DNA of 56,370 nt, taken from Lachnospiraceae bacterium (GTDB lineage Bacteria; Bacillota; Clostridia; Lachnospirales; Lachnospiraceae). Both the position numbers and the translations under genes were made by a program. The DNA lies in the NCBI GenBank assembly GCA_015057635.1, contig SVEB01000026.1, positions 1-56,370 of the forward strand, read 5' to 3'. Under the pieces are notes generated by a model, which saw only the letters and a program-made list of their open reading frames with translations, made no database searches and was not told where the DNA came from. Of the stretch, positions 7,977 to 16,674 are shown piece after piece; within the stretch, counting starts at the first letter, position 1; every line of letters begins with the position of its first letter.

Positions 7977-10037
7977 ATGGCAGGGAAAAAACAGAATATC
8001 GGATATTCCGAACCAGCTCTTACATCAGAACTTGGTGTGACAAAGGTAGGAGAGTATTTTGATTTTGTAGTTTCTGTTCTGAATGCAAATGAATGTAAGC
8101 TTAAGATATACAAAAGTGGTGAAAGCAAGGCAAGGCAGGAGATTGTTTTAAAAGAAGAACATCGCTTCGGGGCCGTGTTTCGTATCAGGCTGAGGGCGGA
8201 TGAGATAGAAGGCGACTGTTATGCATATGAGGCGTTTGGCAAGGAGTTTGTAGACCCATATGCGAGAAGGATTGTCGGAAGAGACGTATTTGGCAAACAT
8301 CTTGGTGAGCATGAGAAGAGACTGGTTAGGGCGGCAATTGATTACGAGACGTTTGACTGGAAGGATGATAAGGCACCGAATATCCCATTTTCGGATATGG
8401 TTTTATATAAGATTCATGTAAGAGGGTTTACCAAACATGAATCGTCCGGTGTAAGACATAAAGGCACTTATCTTGGAGTGACGGAGAAGTTAAAATATAT
8501 GAAGGAACTTGGCGTGAATGCAGTTATGCTGATGCCCATCGTAGATTTTAATGAGATTATGGAGGAAGAGAATCTTTCTTATGGGGTACCGTCTTATACA
8601 AACCAGCTGCGTTATCAGCGAAGCGTGGAGTTTCAGAAGCAATCTAATGAAGGAAAGTATAAGGTGAATTACTGGGGCTATAGCAAGGATAGCTTTTTCT
8701 TTGCGCCAAAGGCTTCTTACGCATCCGTGCCTGCTAATGTGGAGACAGAGTTTAAGCAGATGGTGAAGGCATTTCATGCAAATGGAATCGAAGTCATGAT
8801 TGATATGGCATTTCCAAGTGGTATGAGTGCTATTATGATTTTGGACTGTCTGCGCTACTGGGTAAGAGAATACCATGTGGATGGATTTAGAATCAATACG
8901 GATATTTCACCGGAGACATTCATAGCAACGGATCCTTATCTTGCAAGAACAAAATTGTTGGCGAACTGTTTTAATCCGGATTATGTATACGGAAGAGAAG
9001 TGACGCCGGCATTCAGAAATTTAGCAGAGTATAATGATGGATTCTTAGTGGATGTAAGACGTTTCCTTAAAGGAGATGAAGGACAGGTAAGCCGTGTACA
9101 GGAACGTTTCCGCAGGAATGGCGAGAAATGTGCGGTGATTAATTACATTACGGATCATAATGGCTTTACGCTGCATGATCTGTATTCTTATGATGTGAAA
9201 CATAATCAGGTGAATGATGAACAGAATCGGGATGGGACCGATTATAATTATAGCTGGAACTGCGGCATGGAGGGCGATGTAAGGAAGAAGAAGGTGAAAG
9301 AACTTCGTCTTCAGATGATGAAGAATGCAATGTTATTGCTATTCTTTAGTCAGGGAACGCCGATGCTTTTAGCAGGAGATGAGTTTGGCAATACGCAGAA
9401 TGGGAATAATAATGCATATTGCCAGGATAATGAGATCGGCTGGCTTGATTGGAAGAAGAAAAAGCAGAATACAGAGCTTTTTGACTTTATAAAACAGCTG
9501 ATTGGAATCCGTAAGGAGCACAGAGTTCTTCATAATACGATTGAATTACGGACTATGGATTATATCTCGTGCGGATATCCTGATATCTCGTATCACGGGG
9601 TAAAGGCATGGTATCCGGATTATTCGAATTACTGCAGGACATCGGGCATTATGCTTTGTGGAAAGTATGCAATGGTAACTCCCGGTAAGCAAGACTGCTT
9701 CTTTTATTTTGCCATCAATATGCATTGGGAAGATCATGATTTTGATCTGCCAGACCTGCCAAGAGGACATGAGTGGGTGGAATTGTTAAAGACAATCGCA
9801 CCAGGATATAAGAGTGAGAAGATAAGCAAGTCCAAGAAGCTAGACAGCAAAAAGGAAGATGGTGAAGAGGACGCACAGACACTGATTCGGCGTGGGTTCT
9901 CAAGCCGAAAGAAACATATTGTCGTACCCCCAAGATCTATTATGGTGTTTACAGACCATATTGAGGATACACATGAGGAAAGCGTGCAGAGGAAATCCGG
10001 AGAAGAGACAGATACTAAAGAGCGGGAAGCACGTTAA
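7977..10037 (+). CDS. GH13 debranching-type protein lacking all catalytic carboxylates
   Basis: 686 residues with the fold pattern of GlgX/isoamylase-type glycogen debranching enzymes: an N-terminal beta domain, then the barrel (VLYKIHVRGFTKHESSG, VDGFRIN, NRDGTDYNYSWNCG, GTPMLLAGDEFGNTQNGNNN). Every catalytic acid seen in active relatives is replaced. The nucleophile Asp of GFRFD is Asn307, the acid/base Glu of AEPWD is Asn330 (LLANCFN), and the transition-state Asp of SHDG is Asn395 (DHNG). Conserved region I (DVVxNH) is rewritten as IDMAFPSG, and about 60 residues that normally follow it are missing. The frame is intact with a good ribosome site (CGGAGG), so this is probably an expressed pseudoenzyme that binds or regulates glucan. 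A charged C-terminal tail ends the protein. Confidence 0.88.
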   Translation: MAGKKQNIGYSEPALTSELGVTKVGEYFDFVVSVLNANECKLKIYKSGESKARQEIVLKEEHRFGAVFRIRLRADEIEGDCYAYEAFGKEFVDPYARRIVGRDVFGKHLGEHEKRLVRAAIDYETFDWKDDKAPNIPFSDMVLYKIHVRGFTKHESSGVRHKGTYLGVTEKLKYMKELGVNAVMLMPIVDFNEIMEEENLSYGVPSYTNQLRYQRSVEFQKQSNEGKYKVNYWGYSKDSFFFAPKASYASVPANVETEFKQMVKAFHANGIEVMIDMAFPSGMSAIMILDCLRYWVREYHVDGFRINTDISPETFIATDPYLARTKLLANCFNPDYVYGREVTPAFRNLAEYNDGFLVDVRRFLKGDEGQVSRVQERFRRNGEKCAVINYITDHNGFTLHDLYSYDVKHNQVNDEQNRDGTDYNYSWNCGMEGDVRKKKVKELRLQMMKNAMLLLFFSQGTPMLLAGDEFGNTQNGNNNAYCQDNEIGWLDWKKKKQNTELFDFIKQLIGIRKEHRVLHNTIELRTMDYISCGYPDISYHGVKAWYPDYSNYCRTSGIMLCGKYAMVTPGKQDCFFYFAINMHWEDHDFDLPDLPRGHEWVELLKTIAPGYKSEKISKSKKLDSKKEDGEEDAQTLIRRGFSSRKKHIVVPPRSIMVFTDHIEDTHEESVQRKSGEETDTKEREAR

Positions 10038-10073
10038 GAAAAAGTGTACGACACGATAAGAAGGGAGTTTCAT

Positions 10074-10751
10074 TTGAGTTCATTTGTTTTAAAAGTGATT
10101 GCCAGCATTGCAATGTTAATTGATCATATGGCAGTCGTATTCCTGCCATACGGAAGCGCTGGTTATAATATAGGCAGGGGTGTTGGAAGAATTGCGTTTC
10201 CTATCTACTGTTTTTTACTAGTAGAGGGATTCTTTCATACTAGGAATTTAAGAAATTATATGATCCGTTTAGGGATCTTTGCGCTGATATCTGAAGCAGC
10301 ATTTGACTATGCACTGATTCCAAGACCATTTTGGAATTTGTATCAGAATGTTTTTTTCACACTGTTGATTGGATTGATCGTAATCAGTTTTTACGATTAT
10401 ATTATTAAAAAATATCGGGCTCAGCCTGTTATGATGAATACACTTGCTGTAATCACGATTATTGCAGGATGCTTTTTGGCGGTTGCGCTGAAAACGGATT
10501 ACAGTTATTTAGGCATTCTGTTTATCTTATGCTTCTATATCTATCATAATCAGAAGAAGAAGATGGCGATATGCTTTGTGCTGTTAGTAGGCTTTTTATG
10601 CGGAGGCGTACAGTTCTTCTGTATTCTGGCCCTGCCTCTGCTTTATTTTTATAATCAGAAACAGGGACCAAAAGTCAAATATGCATTTTATGCGTTTTAC
10701 CCGCTTCATTTGTTTGTAATCGGTCTGATTTCTCATCTGATCGCTGGGTAG
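10074..10751 (+). CDS. TraX family membrane protein
   Basis: Multi-pass membrane protein of about 225 residues with the TraX signature: an N-terminal helix LKVIASIAMLIDHMAVVF, then GRIAFPIYCFLLVEGFFHT and NYMIRLGIFALISEAAFD. In plasmids TraX acetylates pilin; chromosomal clostridial relatives resemble membrane acyltransferases of unknown substrate. The TTG at 10074 is preferred because AAGGGAG lies six bases upstream and it gives the family's usual N-terminus; a GTG at 10044 is an alternative. It follows the GH13-like gene by about 35 bases and is probably co-transcribed with it. Confidence 0.85.
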   Translation: MSSFVLKVIASIAMLIDHMAVVFLPYGSAGYNIGRGVGRIAFPIYCFLLVEGFFHTRNLRNYMIRLGIFALISEAAFDYALIPRPFWNLYQNVFFTLLIGLIVISFYDYIIKKYRAQPVMMNTLAVITIIAGCFLAVALKTDYSYLGILFILCFYIYHNQKKKMAICFVLLVGFLCGGVQFFCILALPLLYFYNQKQGPKVKYAFYAFYPLHLFVIGLISHLIAG

Positions 10752-10766
10752 GCATTGATTTTAGAG

Positions 10767-10808
10767 CACATAGCAGATGATTTGTTATAGACGTCCGCTA
10801 TGTGTTTT
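10767..10808 (+). terminator. Hairpin with short T-run after the TraX-like gene
   Basis: CACATAGC (10767-10774) pairs with GCTATGTG (10797-10804), followed by TTTT. The 22-base loop makes it a modest terminator; it may allow read-through to the DUF5721 gene. Confidence 0.5.
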
Positions 10809-10847
10809 GTCGTTAGTTTTATCGAAAGAAGCAAAGGAGAGAGAAGA

Positions 10848-11342
10848 ATGATTGCACTTAGGATTCCAGAGGTAAAGCAGTTCATGGCGAAGATTCTGAT
10901 CCAGAACGTATTTGATAACTTTCTTTTAAAGGAGTTAGAGATGAATACGTTTAATAAGTTTCGTGTGGACGGAAGAATTAATAAAAGCTATTTTAATACC
11001 GATGAATTGGAAGCGTTAGGCGGCAGAGAGTATTCGAAATGGAGCGAGGTACGTCCGTTTGTCTTAAGCCTGGTAAAGGGGAATAAAACGCCACTTTCGT
11101 TTCATATTGTGCTGCAGCTTTCTCATGAGAATACAGAGGCGATTTTAAGAAGGGCTAACCTGATGCAGTATCTGGATGATATTACAGGACTTTATTTTAA
11201 TATCCGCTACGAGAATGGGGAACTGACCGGCATTACCGGAACCGGCTTTAAGACGTTCTCCCTGGACAAGACTATCGACCACGAGTGGGACGAGAACATG
11301 AAGAAGTTTCTGAAGTATCATGAGATTCCTGTGGAGGTATGA
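10848..11342 (+). CDS. DUF5721 family protein
   Basis: 164-residue soluble protein matching the uncharacterised DUF5721 family of Lachnospiraceae as I recall it: IPEVKQFMAKILIQNVFDNF at the start, FRVDGRINKSYF, WSEVRPFVLSLVKGNKTPL and a C-terminal WDENMKKFLKYHEIPVEV. The family function is unknown. The ATG at 10848 is chosen for the upstream AAAGGAGAG; an ATG at 10800 lies inside the preceding hairpin. PAL3 follows, shared with the convergent minus-strand operon. Confidence 0.82.
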   Translation: MIALRIPEVKQFMAKILIQNVFDNFLLKELEMNTFNKFRVDGRINKSYFNTDELEALGGREYSKWSEVRPFVLSLVKGNKTPLSFHIVLQLSHENTEAILRRANLMQYLDDITGLYFNIRYENGELTGITGTGFKTFSLDKTIDHEWDENMKKFLKYHEIPVEV

Positions 11343-11358
11343 CGCACGCAGGTAGGAC

Positions 11359-11658
11359 GTTGATAGATGGAATGGAAGGCAGGATGAACCGAAAGAGAAG
11401 CGACGATGGAAAAATGCCATCTTGCATGCGGGGGCAGCTATAAATATCCTATGTTCGGACGCACGAGCGAACAAAAAAGGGTTGGAATCTTTGAATAGCA
11501 GACATGAAAGGCATATGTCTGCTATTCAAAGATTCCAACCCTTTTTGTGCGTCGTGAGCCGGACATAGGATATTTATAGCCGCCCCCGCATGTAAGATGG
11601 TATTTTCTCACCGCCGTATTTTTCTCGGCTCATCCCGCCTTCCATTCCATCTATCAAC
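11359..11658. repeat. PAL3, 300-base palindromic element
   Basis: Outer arms (GTTGATAGATGGAATGGAAG on the left and its complement ending at 11658) pair over more than 90 bases with few mismatches. Boxes: TGTTCGGACGCACGAGCG left and TGTGCGTCGTGAGCCGGACA right, where ACGA faces TCGT. The inner stem begins AAAAAAGGGTTGGAATC and ends with CCCTTTTT; the centre is AGCAGACAT...ATGTCTGCT. It sits between convergent genes and could terminate both. Confidence 0.92.
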
Positions 11659-11789
11659 TTGCAGATTAGAGTGAGGGAAGAAGGACTTCCGGTATGGATT
11701 CCTTAAAAAGCAGGATGATTGACCGGAAGGATTAAAAGAGGAACGTGGGGGGGAGGCAGGGAGAGATATCATGTTTCAAAGGACGAATT

Positions 11790-12788
11790 TTAGTGTGATT
11801 GCTCCTTCCAGTTAAGTGGAATCTGGTGTTTGATGCAGATTCCATCAGGTTGTGGCTGGAACAGGGAAAGGGTTTCGTCGGATAGGGAGAAGATGGTGCG
11901 GTCGATGGTGATCGTGCCGGTGACATCTTTACTGTGGGTTTCGGCAATGAGATAGGCGGTATCTGCAAGTGGGGTGATGGAGTCTGGCAGGGTATCAATA
12001 TCGTAGGTGGTGGAAGCAAGGATCTGATTGTCGGCATTCATTTGAAGGATGGTGGCTTCAAACGGGGCAGGGCATATGGAAATGGTTACCTTGACGGTGG
12101 AGGAAACAGAGGTTTCGGTGCCATTTTCAGCTGTGGTTGTAGCGGCAGTTAAGGTTTGACTCATGCTGGTGCCAACCGGCTGTTCCAAACCTGATGAGAT
12201 TCCCTGACCGCTAAGGGCGTAGACTTCACCGGTTTCTGTCTGGTAGACTGGATTAAAGTAGAAGATTCTCTCTCCGACAGTATTTGTCATATAGAGGGTG
12301 CCTTCCAGATTAAGCTGCTCACCGGCATCCGTGGTGCCAACGGAGGTGAATAGATCGGAGATTTTGTCATTGCCTGAGATCGTACGATAGTTTTCACCAT
12401 CTTTAGTTATAAGCGGTGACATAAAGTAGATGCCGTCGACGTTTTCAAACTGATAATCGGGGAATCCCGTTAGTTCGTTTGTATCGGAATCCGTTGTTTT
12501 TGTGGTGACAAGTGTAGCGTAGAGTTTTTTCTCGTATGAGCTGTCCATACTGTCTTGGGTAAGGTGGTTCGTGTTTGAACTGGCTATCATGCTGCCAAAA
12601 TGATCTTTTAGATAGCTTTCTGTGTCAAATAGGTTCAGGTATTCTTTCGTGATCAGGACACCGATTAACTGATCTTCTTTCTTTTGTGTAGCGGTGGCTG
12701 CACTTTCATCGGCAAGCCATACCCCATTCAGGCCGCTTATAAAGATGGCTGCCATAAGGCAAAGCGCGATTATTTTATTCCGTTTCAT
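11790..12788 (-). CDS. Secreted or membrane-anchored protein of HTH/DUF2975-like operon
   Basis: About 332 residues, function not recognised. The N-terminus MKRNKIIALCLMAAIFISG is a signal peptide or anchor. The rest is polar, Thr/Ser-rich and beta-like, with no cysteine cluster or catalytic motif seen. The ATG at 12788 is preferred because GAGGAGGAAG lies directly upstream. The start overlaps the end of the HTH regulator gene, so the two are translationally coupled. It is the last gene of a three-gene minus-strand operon and may be the effector or sensor whose expression the HTH protein controls, which is an inference from position. Confidence 0.75.
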   Translation of the reverse strand: MKRNKIIALCLMAAIFISGLNGVWLADESAATATQKKEDQLIGVLITKEYLNLFDTESYLKDHFGSMIASSNTNHLTQDSMDSSYEKKLYATLVTTKTTDSDTNELTGFPDYQFENVDGIYFMSPLITKDGENYRTISGNDKISDLFTSVGTTDAGEQLNLEGTLYMTNTVGERIFYFNPVYQTETGEVYALSGQGISSGLEQPVGTSMSQTLTAATTTAENGTETSVSSTVKVTISICPAPFEATILQMNADNQILASTTYDIDTLPDSITPLADTAYLIAETHSKDVTGTITIDRTIFSLSDETLSLFQPQPDGICIKHQIPLNWKEQSH

Positions 12789-13011
12789 GTTCTTCCTCCT
12801 CATCTAACTGTCCATCAAATTTTAGGATGTCTCCCACATCACACTGCAGATAGTAGCAGATTCGATTGATGGTACCGAACCGGACACCTTTTGCTTTTCC
12901 GCTGCGCAGTATGGAGAGATTGGCTTCTGTGATTCCTACCATGGCACAGAGTTCTTTTGAGGTCATACCTCGTTTTTTTAGCACTTCTTCTAAATAGATT
13001 CGAATTGCCAT
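12775..13011 (-). CDS. XRE/Cro-type transcriptional regulator, YozG-like
   Basis: 78-residue one-domain regulator. The helix-turn-helix spans about residues 8-62 (LEEVLKKRGMTSKELCAMVG, ITEANLSILRSGKAKGVRF, INRICYYLQCDVGDIL), followed by an acidic tail. The family (HTH_26/YozG) is typically encoded directly after a DUF2975 membrane protein, as here. GGAGG precedes the ATG. It is the likely ligand of the two palindromic sites at 14013-14035 and 14054-14076 and would autoregulate the operon. Confidence 0.92.
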   Translation of the reverse strand: MAIRIYLEEVLKKRGMTSKELCAMVGITEANLSILRSGKAKGVRFGTINRICYYLQCDVGDILKFDGQLDEEEEHETE

Positions 13012-13020
13012 AGCTGCCTC

Positions 13021-13995
13021 CTAGATAAATAAGTCGTTGTCATGTTTGATTTCCCGGCTTTGCGCCATGATGCGGGCGAATAAGAGCAGGCAGAGCACAA
13101 AGATAAGGGAGATTAGTGGAATGGATAGCGTGCTGTTTACGTTGCGGATCTTAGATGCAAATAAAATCTGTATGATGTTAAAGCCGATATTGGATATGAT
13201 CACGGCAATCAGCGTTTTCTTACACCAGTGGGAGAGCTTTTTTGCTGCTAAGACAGAGGCTTCGGAATAGGAATCCGCGTGAATTTGTTTTAGCATATCC
13301 TGTGCCAGGAACACGGTCAGGATGGAGAACGCATAAGGGAGTACATCAATTGCAAAACGAAGCACAAGAAATAGATAACTGATAAAAAGGGTATCTTCTG
13401 TTCCAATGTTATTCGCACGAAGGGAAGCAAAGGAAGAGAGAAGCGATTGAAAGCCGGATCCGAAGATTGCCCATATAAAGGCTGCATTCAGCACATCAAG
13501 AAGAACGAACAGGTAACGGTTTAGTTTTTCGTTATCACTTTCAAAGGAGAGTCTTAGCATGCGCAACAGCAGATATCCGATCAGGATGGACCAAGTGGTG
13601 CCTCCTAATATGCTTTTTGCCACGACCGGAGAGTGTGAAAAGAGAGAGGAAAGAAAGAAAATATCATTCCCCGGATTGATCATCCTCTCCAATGTCAGAA
13701 ATAAAAGGGCAGAAAGGGCGAACAGCATGCCATCTTCTATCTTTCGTTTTCGCTTTTTTGAGATACATACAAAGAGCCAGATGGGGAGCAGGCAGATGGC
13801 TGCATAAAGGGTCAGTGCGATCGCATTTCCAAAACGTCCGGAAAGGGACAGAAATCGCAAGAGACGCCCTAACGGTTCGAATGGAAAGGCTAAGATTGTG
13901 GTGAAGATGCCGGTTAAGGAAATCTGCACAAGGTTTAGTACCACAAGAAGCAATGCTTCTGATGCCAGTACGATGTAAAGTGACTTTCGTTTCAT
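13021..13995 (-). CDS. DUF2975-like membrane protein
   Basis: About 324 residues with seven or eight transmembrane helices. The C-terminal half, with helices around LIAVIISNIGFNIIQILFA and LISLIFVLCLLLFARIMA and the terminal EIKHDNDLFI, fits DUF2975 proteins, which end in a similar acidic-aromatic tail. The N-terminal half is an additional helical region, longer than most family members. The ATG at 13995 is chosen for AGGAGTG upstream; an in-frame start at 14094 would lie beyond the promoter. First gene of the operon, nine bases before the HTH gene. Confidence 0.8.
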   Translation of the reverse strand: MKRKSLYIVLASEALLLVVLNLVQISLTGIFTTILAFPFEPLGRLLRFLSLSGRFGNAIALTLYAAICLLPIWLFVCISKKRKRKIEDGMLFALSALLFLTLERMINPGNDIFFLSSLFSHSPVVAKSILGGTTWSILIGYLLLRMLRLSFESDNEKLNRYLFVLLDVLNAAFIWAIFGSGFQSLLSSFASLRANNIGTEDTLFISYLFLVLRFAIDVLPYAFSILTVFLAQDMLKQIHADSYSEASVLAAKKLSHWCKKTLIAVIISNIGFNIIQILFASKIRNVNSTLSIPLISLIFVLCLLLFARIMAQSREIKHDNDLFI

Positions 13996-14012
13996 AGGAA
14001 CACTCCTTTTTG

Positions 14013-14035
14013 AGATTATTGTTTTTCGATAATTT
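14013..14035. promoter_or_regulatory. Operator-like palindrome 2 downstream of the -10 box
   Basis: AGATTATTG, five bases, CGATAATTT: second copy of the 9-5-9 inverted repeat, its centre 41 bases (about four helical turns) from the first. It lies between the -10 box and the ribosome site, so bound repressor would block initiation or early elongation. Confidence 0.6.
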
Positions 14036-14041
14036 GATACC

Positions 14042-14070
14042 ATTATATGGATGAAATTATCGTTTGTCAA
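14042..14070 (-). promoter_or_regulatory. Consensus promoter of the DUF2975-like/HTH operon
   Basis: Read on the minus strand: TTGACA (14070-14065), 17-base spacer, TATAAT (14047-14042). Both hexamers match the sigma-A consensus exactly. It lies between the two operator-like palindromes. Confidence 0.85.
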
Positions 14071-14076
14071 TAATTT
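14054..14076. promoter_or_regulatory. Operator-like palindrome 1 over the -35 box
   Basis: AAATTATCG, five bases, CAATAATTT: a 9-5-9 inverted repeat covering the -35 hexamer and part of the spacer. Same architecture and nearly the same sequence as the site at 14013-14035. Confidence 0.65.
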
Positions 14077-14177
14077 ATATGGTAAAATATACAAATAAAT
14101 CTAGGCAGCAGAATTTGCTTCATCATGTGGAAATCCTAGATAAATATAGGTGTTTAAGAGATTAAGAAAATGTTTTG

Positions 14178-14204
14178 TTAGCACTCGACTAAAATGAGTG
14201 CTAA
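14178..14204. promoter_or_regulatory. CIRCE operator (HrcA binding site)
   Basis: TTAGCACTC, nine bases, GAGTGCTAA: a perfect consensus CIRCE inverted repeat directly upstream of the htpG promoter. HrcA binding here would repress htpG until heat or misfolded protein inactivates HrcA. Confidence 0.97.
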
Positions 14205-14211
14205 TTTTCTC

Positions 14212-14240
14212 TTGACATTTGGAAAAGCTAGTATTATAGT
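14212..14240 (+). promoter_or_regulatory. htpG promoter
   Basis: TTGACA and TATAGT separated by 17 bases, beginning eight bases after the CIRCE element. Confidence 0.8.
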
Positions 14241-14316
14241 TATAAACAGTTAAGAAAATGAATGAAAGGCTGCTTGGGCAGCTTACCATAATATATAAGA
14301 CAAAGGAGTGTTGAAC

Positions 14317-16320
14317 ATGAGTATGGAACGTGGTAGTTTATCCATTAATTCAGAAAATATTTTCCCTATTATTAAGAAATGGTTATATTCCGACCATGAT
14401 ATCTTTTTCCGTGAATTAATTTCAAATGCCTGTGATGCTGTTACGAAATTAAAGAAGTTAGAAGGAATGGGCGAAGTTTCACTTCCTGATGATAATGAAT
14501 ATAAGATCGAAGTAAAGGTTAATCCTGAAAAGAAGACATTAAAGTTCATCGATAACGGTATCGGTATGACCGCAGATGAAGTAAAAGAATATATCAATCA
14601 GATCGCATTCTCCGGTGCGACTGCATTTATGGAAAAATATAAAGATAAGGCAAATGAAGAACAGATCATTGGTCATTTCGGTTTAGGTTTCTACTCCGCA
14701 TTCATGGTTGCTGATCGTGTTGAAATCGATACCTTATCTTATAAAGAAGGCGCAACAGCTGTTCGCTGGGAATCTGAAGAAGGCGTTACATTTGAAATGT
14801 CCGATAGCGACAGAACAGAACGCGGTACTGAAATTACCCTTTTCTTAAATGAAGACAGCTATGAATTCTGCAATGAATACAGAGCAAGAGAAGTAATTGA
14901 AAAGTACTGTTCCTTTATGCCAGTTCCAATCTTCTTTATCAATGAAAACGCTCCTGTAGAGGAAGAAAAAGAAGAAGAAAAGAAAGAGGATGTTGTAGAT
15001 GCTGAAGTAAGCGAAGACGGTACAGCAGCAGATGTGAAGGAAGAAAAGAAAGGTCCTGAACCAATCAATAACCCTCATCCATTATGGGCAAAACATCCAA
15101 ATGAATGTACAGAGGAAGAATACAAGGAATTCTACCGTCATGTATTCCATGATTACAAAGAGCCTTTATTCTGGATTCACTTAAATATGGATTATCCATT
15201 TAACTTAAAGGGTATCTTATATTTCCCTAAGATCAATACAGAATACGACAGCATTGAAGGTACTATCAAGTTATATAACAACCAGGTATTTATCGCAGAT
15301 AATATCAAGGAAGTAATTCCAGAATTCTTACTGTTATTAAAAGGTGTAATTGACTGTCCGGATCTTCCACTTAACGTATCCAGAAGTGCATTACAGAACG
15401 ATGGTTTTGTAAAGAAGATTTCCGATTACATTTCCAAGAAGGTAGCGGATAAGTTATCCGGTATGTACAAAGTGGAAAGAGAAAACTACGAAAAATTCTG
15501 GGATGATATCAGTCCATTCATTAAATTCGGATGCTTAAAAGACGACAAGTTCCGTGAAAAAATGAAAGATTTCATTATTTTCAAGAACTTAGAAAAGAAG
15601 TATGAAACTCTTCCTGAATACTTAGAAGCAGCGAAAAAAGATGCTCCTAAAGCAGAAGAAACAGTGGAAGCGGCAGAAGCTTCTGATCAGAAGGACGAGA
15701 AGAAGGAAGAAAAACAGGTTGTTTACTATGTGACAGATGAACAGCAGCAGAGCCAGTATATCAATATGTTCAAGGAACAGGGCATTGATGCGTTAATCTT
15801 AACTCATAATATCGATCAGCCATTTATTACTCAGTTAGAGAGAGATAATGACAAAGTTCGTTTCCAGAGAATCGATGCGGACTTAACCGAAAGTTTTAAG
15901 GAAGAGACTACTGGTGATGATGCGAAAGCATTAGAAGAAAAACAGACGACTCTTACTGAATTATTTAAGAAGGTTTTAAATAAGGATAAGCTTACTGTTA
16001 AGGTTGAAAAGTTAAAGGATAGTAAGATTTCTTCTATGATCACTCTTTCTGAGGAAAGCAGAAGAATGCAGGAAATGATGAAGATGTACAATATGTACGG
16101 AATGGACCCTACTATGATGGGTACAGAAGAGACTTTAATCTTAAATGCAAACAACAATTTAGTTCAGTATGTATTTGATCATAAGGATGCTGACAATACA
16201 GCACTCTTCTGTGAACAGCTTTACGACTTAGCACTTCTTAGCCATAAGCCTTTAACTCCAGAGGCTATGACTCGCTTCATCGAGCGCTCCAACGAGATTA
16301 TGATGCTTTTAGCAAAATAA
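14317..16320 (+). CDS. htpG: Hsp90-family molecular chaperone HtpG
   Basis: 667-residue cytoplasmic chaperone. The GHKL ATPase domain shows ELISNACDA, DNGIGM and GHFGLGFYSAFMV; the middle domain shows GILYFPK and NVSRSALQND; a C-terminal dimerisation region follows. Two Glu/Lys-rich insertions stand out: residues about 212-249 between the N-terminal and middle domains, and about 439-467 before the segment VVYYVTDEQQQSQYI. The first is where eukaryotic Hsp90 has its charged linker, which the E. coli protein lacks. The ATG at 14317 is chosen for AAAGGAG nine bases upstream. The CIRCE site places it in the HrcA heat-shock regulon. Confidence 0.97.
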   Translation: MSMERGSLSINSENIFPIIKKWLYSDHDIFFRELISNACDAVTKLKKLEGMGEVSLPDDNEYKIEVKVNPEKKTLKFIDNGIGMTADEVKEYINQIAFSGATAFMEKYKDKANEEQIIGHFGLGFYSAFMVADRVEIDTLSYKEGATAVRWESEEGVTFEMSDSDRTERGTEITLFLNEDSYEFCNEYRAREVIEKYCSFMPVPIFFINENAPVEEEKEEEKKEDVVDAEVSEDGTAADVKEEKKGPEPINNPHPLWAKHPNECTEEEYKEFYRHVFHDYKEPLFWIHLNMDYPFNLKGILYFPKINTEYDSIEGTIKLYNNQVFIADNIKEVIPEFLLLLKGVIDCPDLPLNVSRSALQNDGFVKKISDYISKKVADKLSGMYKVERENYEKFWDDISPFIKFGCLKDDKFREKMKDFIIFKNLEKKYETLPEYLEAAKKDAPKAEETVEAAEASDQKDEKKEEKQVVYYVTDEQQQSQYINMFKEQGIDALILTHNIDQPFITQLERDNDKVRFQRIDADLTESFKEETTGDDAKALEEKQTTLTELFKKVLNKDKLTVKVEKLKDSKISSMITLSEESRRMQEMMKMYNMYGMDPTMMGTEETLILNANNNLVQYVFDHKDADNTALFCEQLYDLALLSHKPLTPEAMTRFIERSNEIMMLLAK

Positions 16321-16394
16321 AGATTTCTGCCGAGAGGCCGCCCGGTGAGGTGGCTGGGGCATAGATGATTCCAGTATTTTGCTGGGGCTTAAAA

Positions 16395-16469
16395 ATGGAC
16401 GTAAAAATCCTCGACTATCAGACATTAAAAATCAAGATGTCTGATAGTCGGGGATTTTTTTGCGTCCAT
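16395..16469. repeat. PAL4, decayed palindrome / likely htpG terminator
   Basis: Stem from ATGGAC (16395) to GTCCAT (16469) with centre TCGACTATCAGACAT... ATGTCTGATAGTCG, A5 on the left and T7 on the right. No convincing outer arms or facing boxes remain. It works as a plausible rho-independent terminator 75 bases after htpG. The gap from 16470 to 16674 holds nothing else I can support. Confidence 0.82.
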
Positions 16470-16674
16470 GTTTACCTTGAGATTAGATATCCAAAATATT
16501 CCGTGTCCGTGCTGTCTTACCTGGAGGCCTCCGGGGAGTTCAGTCACTTCGTGATTGAGGAAGATAGGCGGTGCAGCGGCTGGGGGCAGCACTGGTTTGG
16601 GAATCGAGAAATGGATGGACATCAATGCAAAAGTTGGTATAAAATAGGAGAAAAAGGGCTATGGAGGGGATTTG

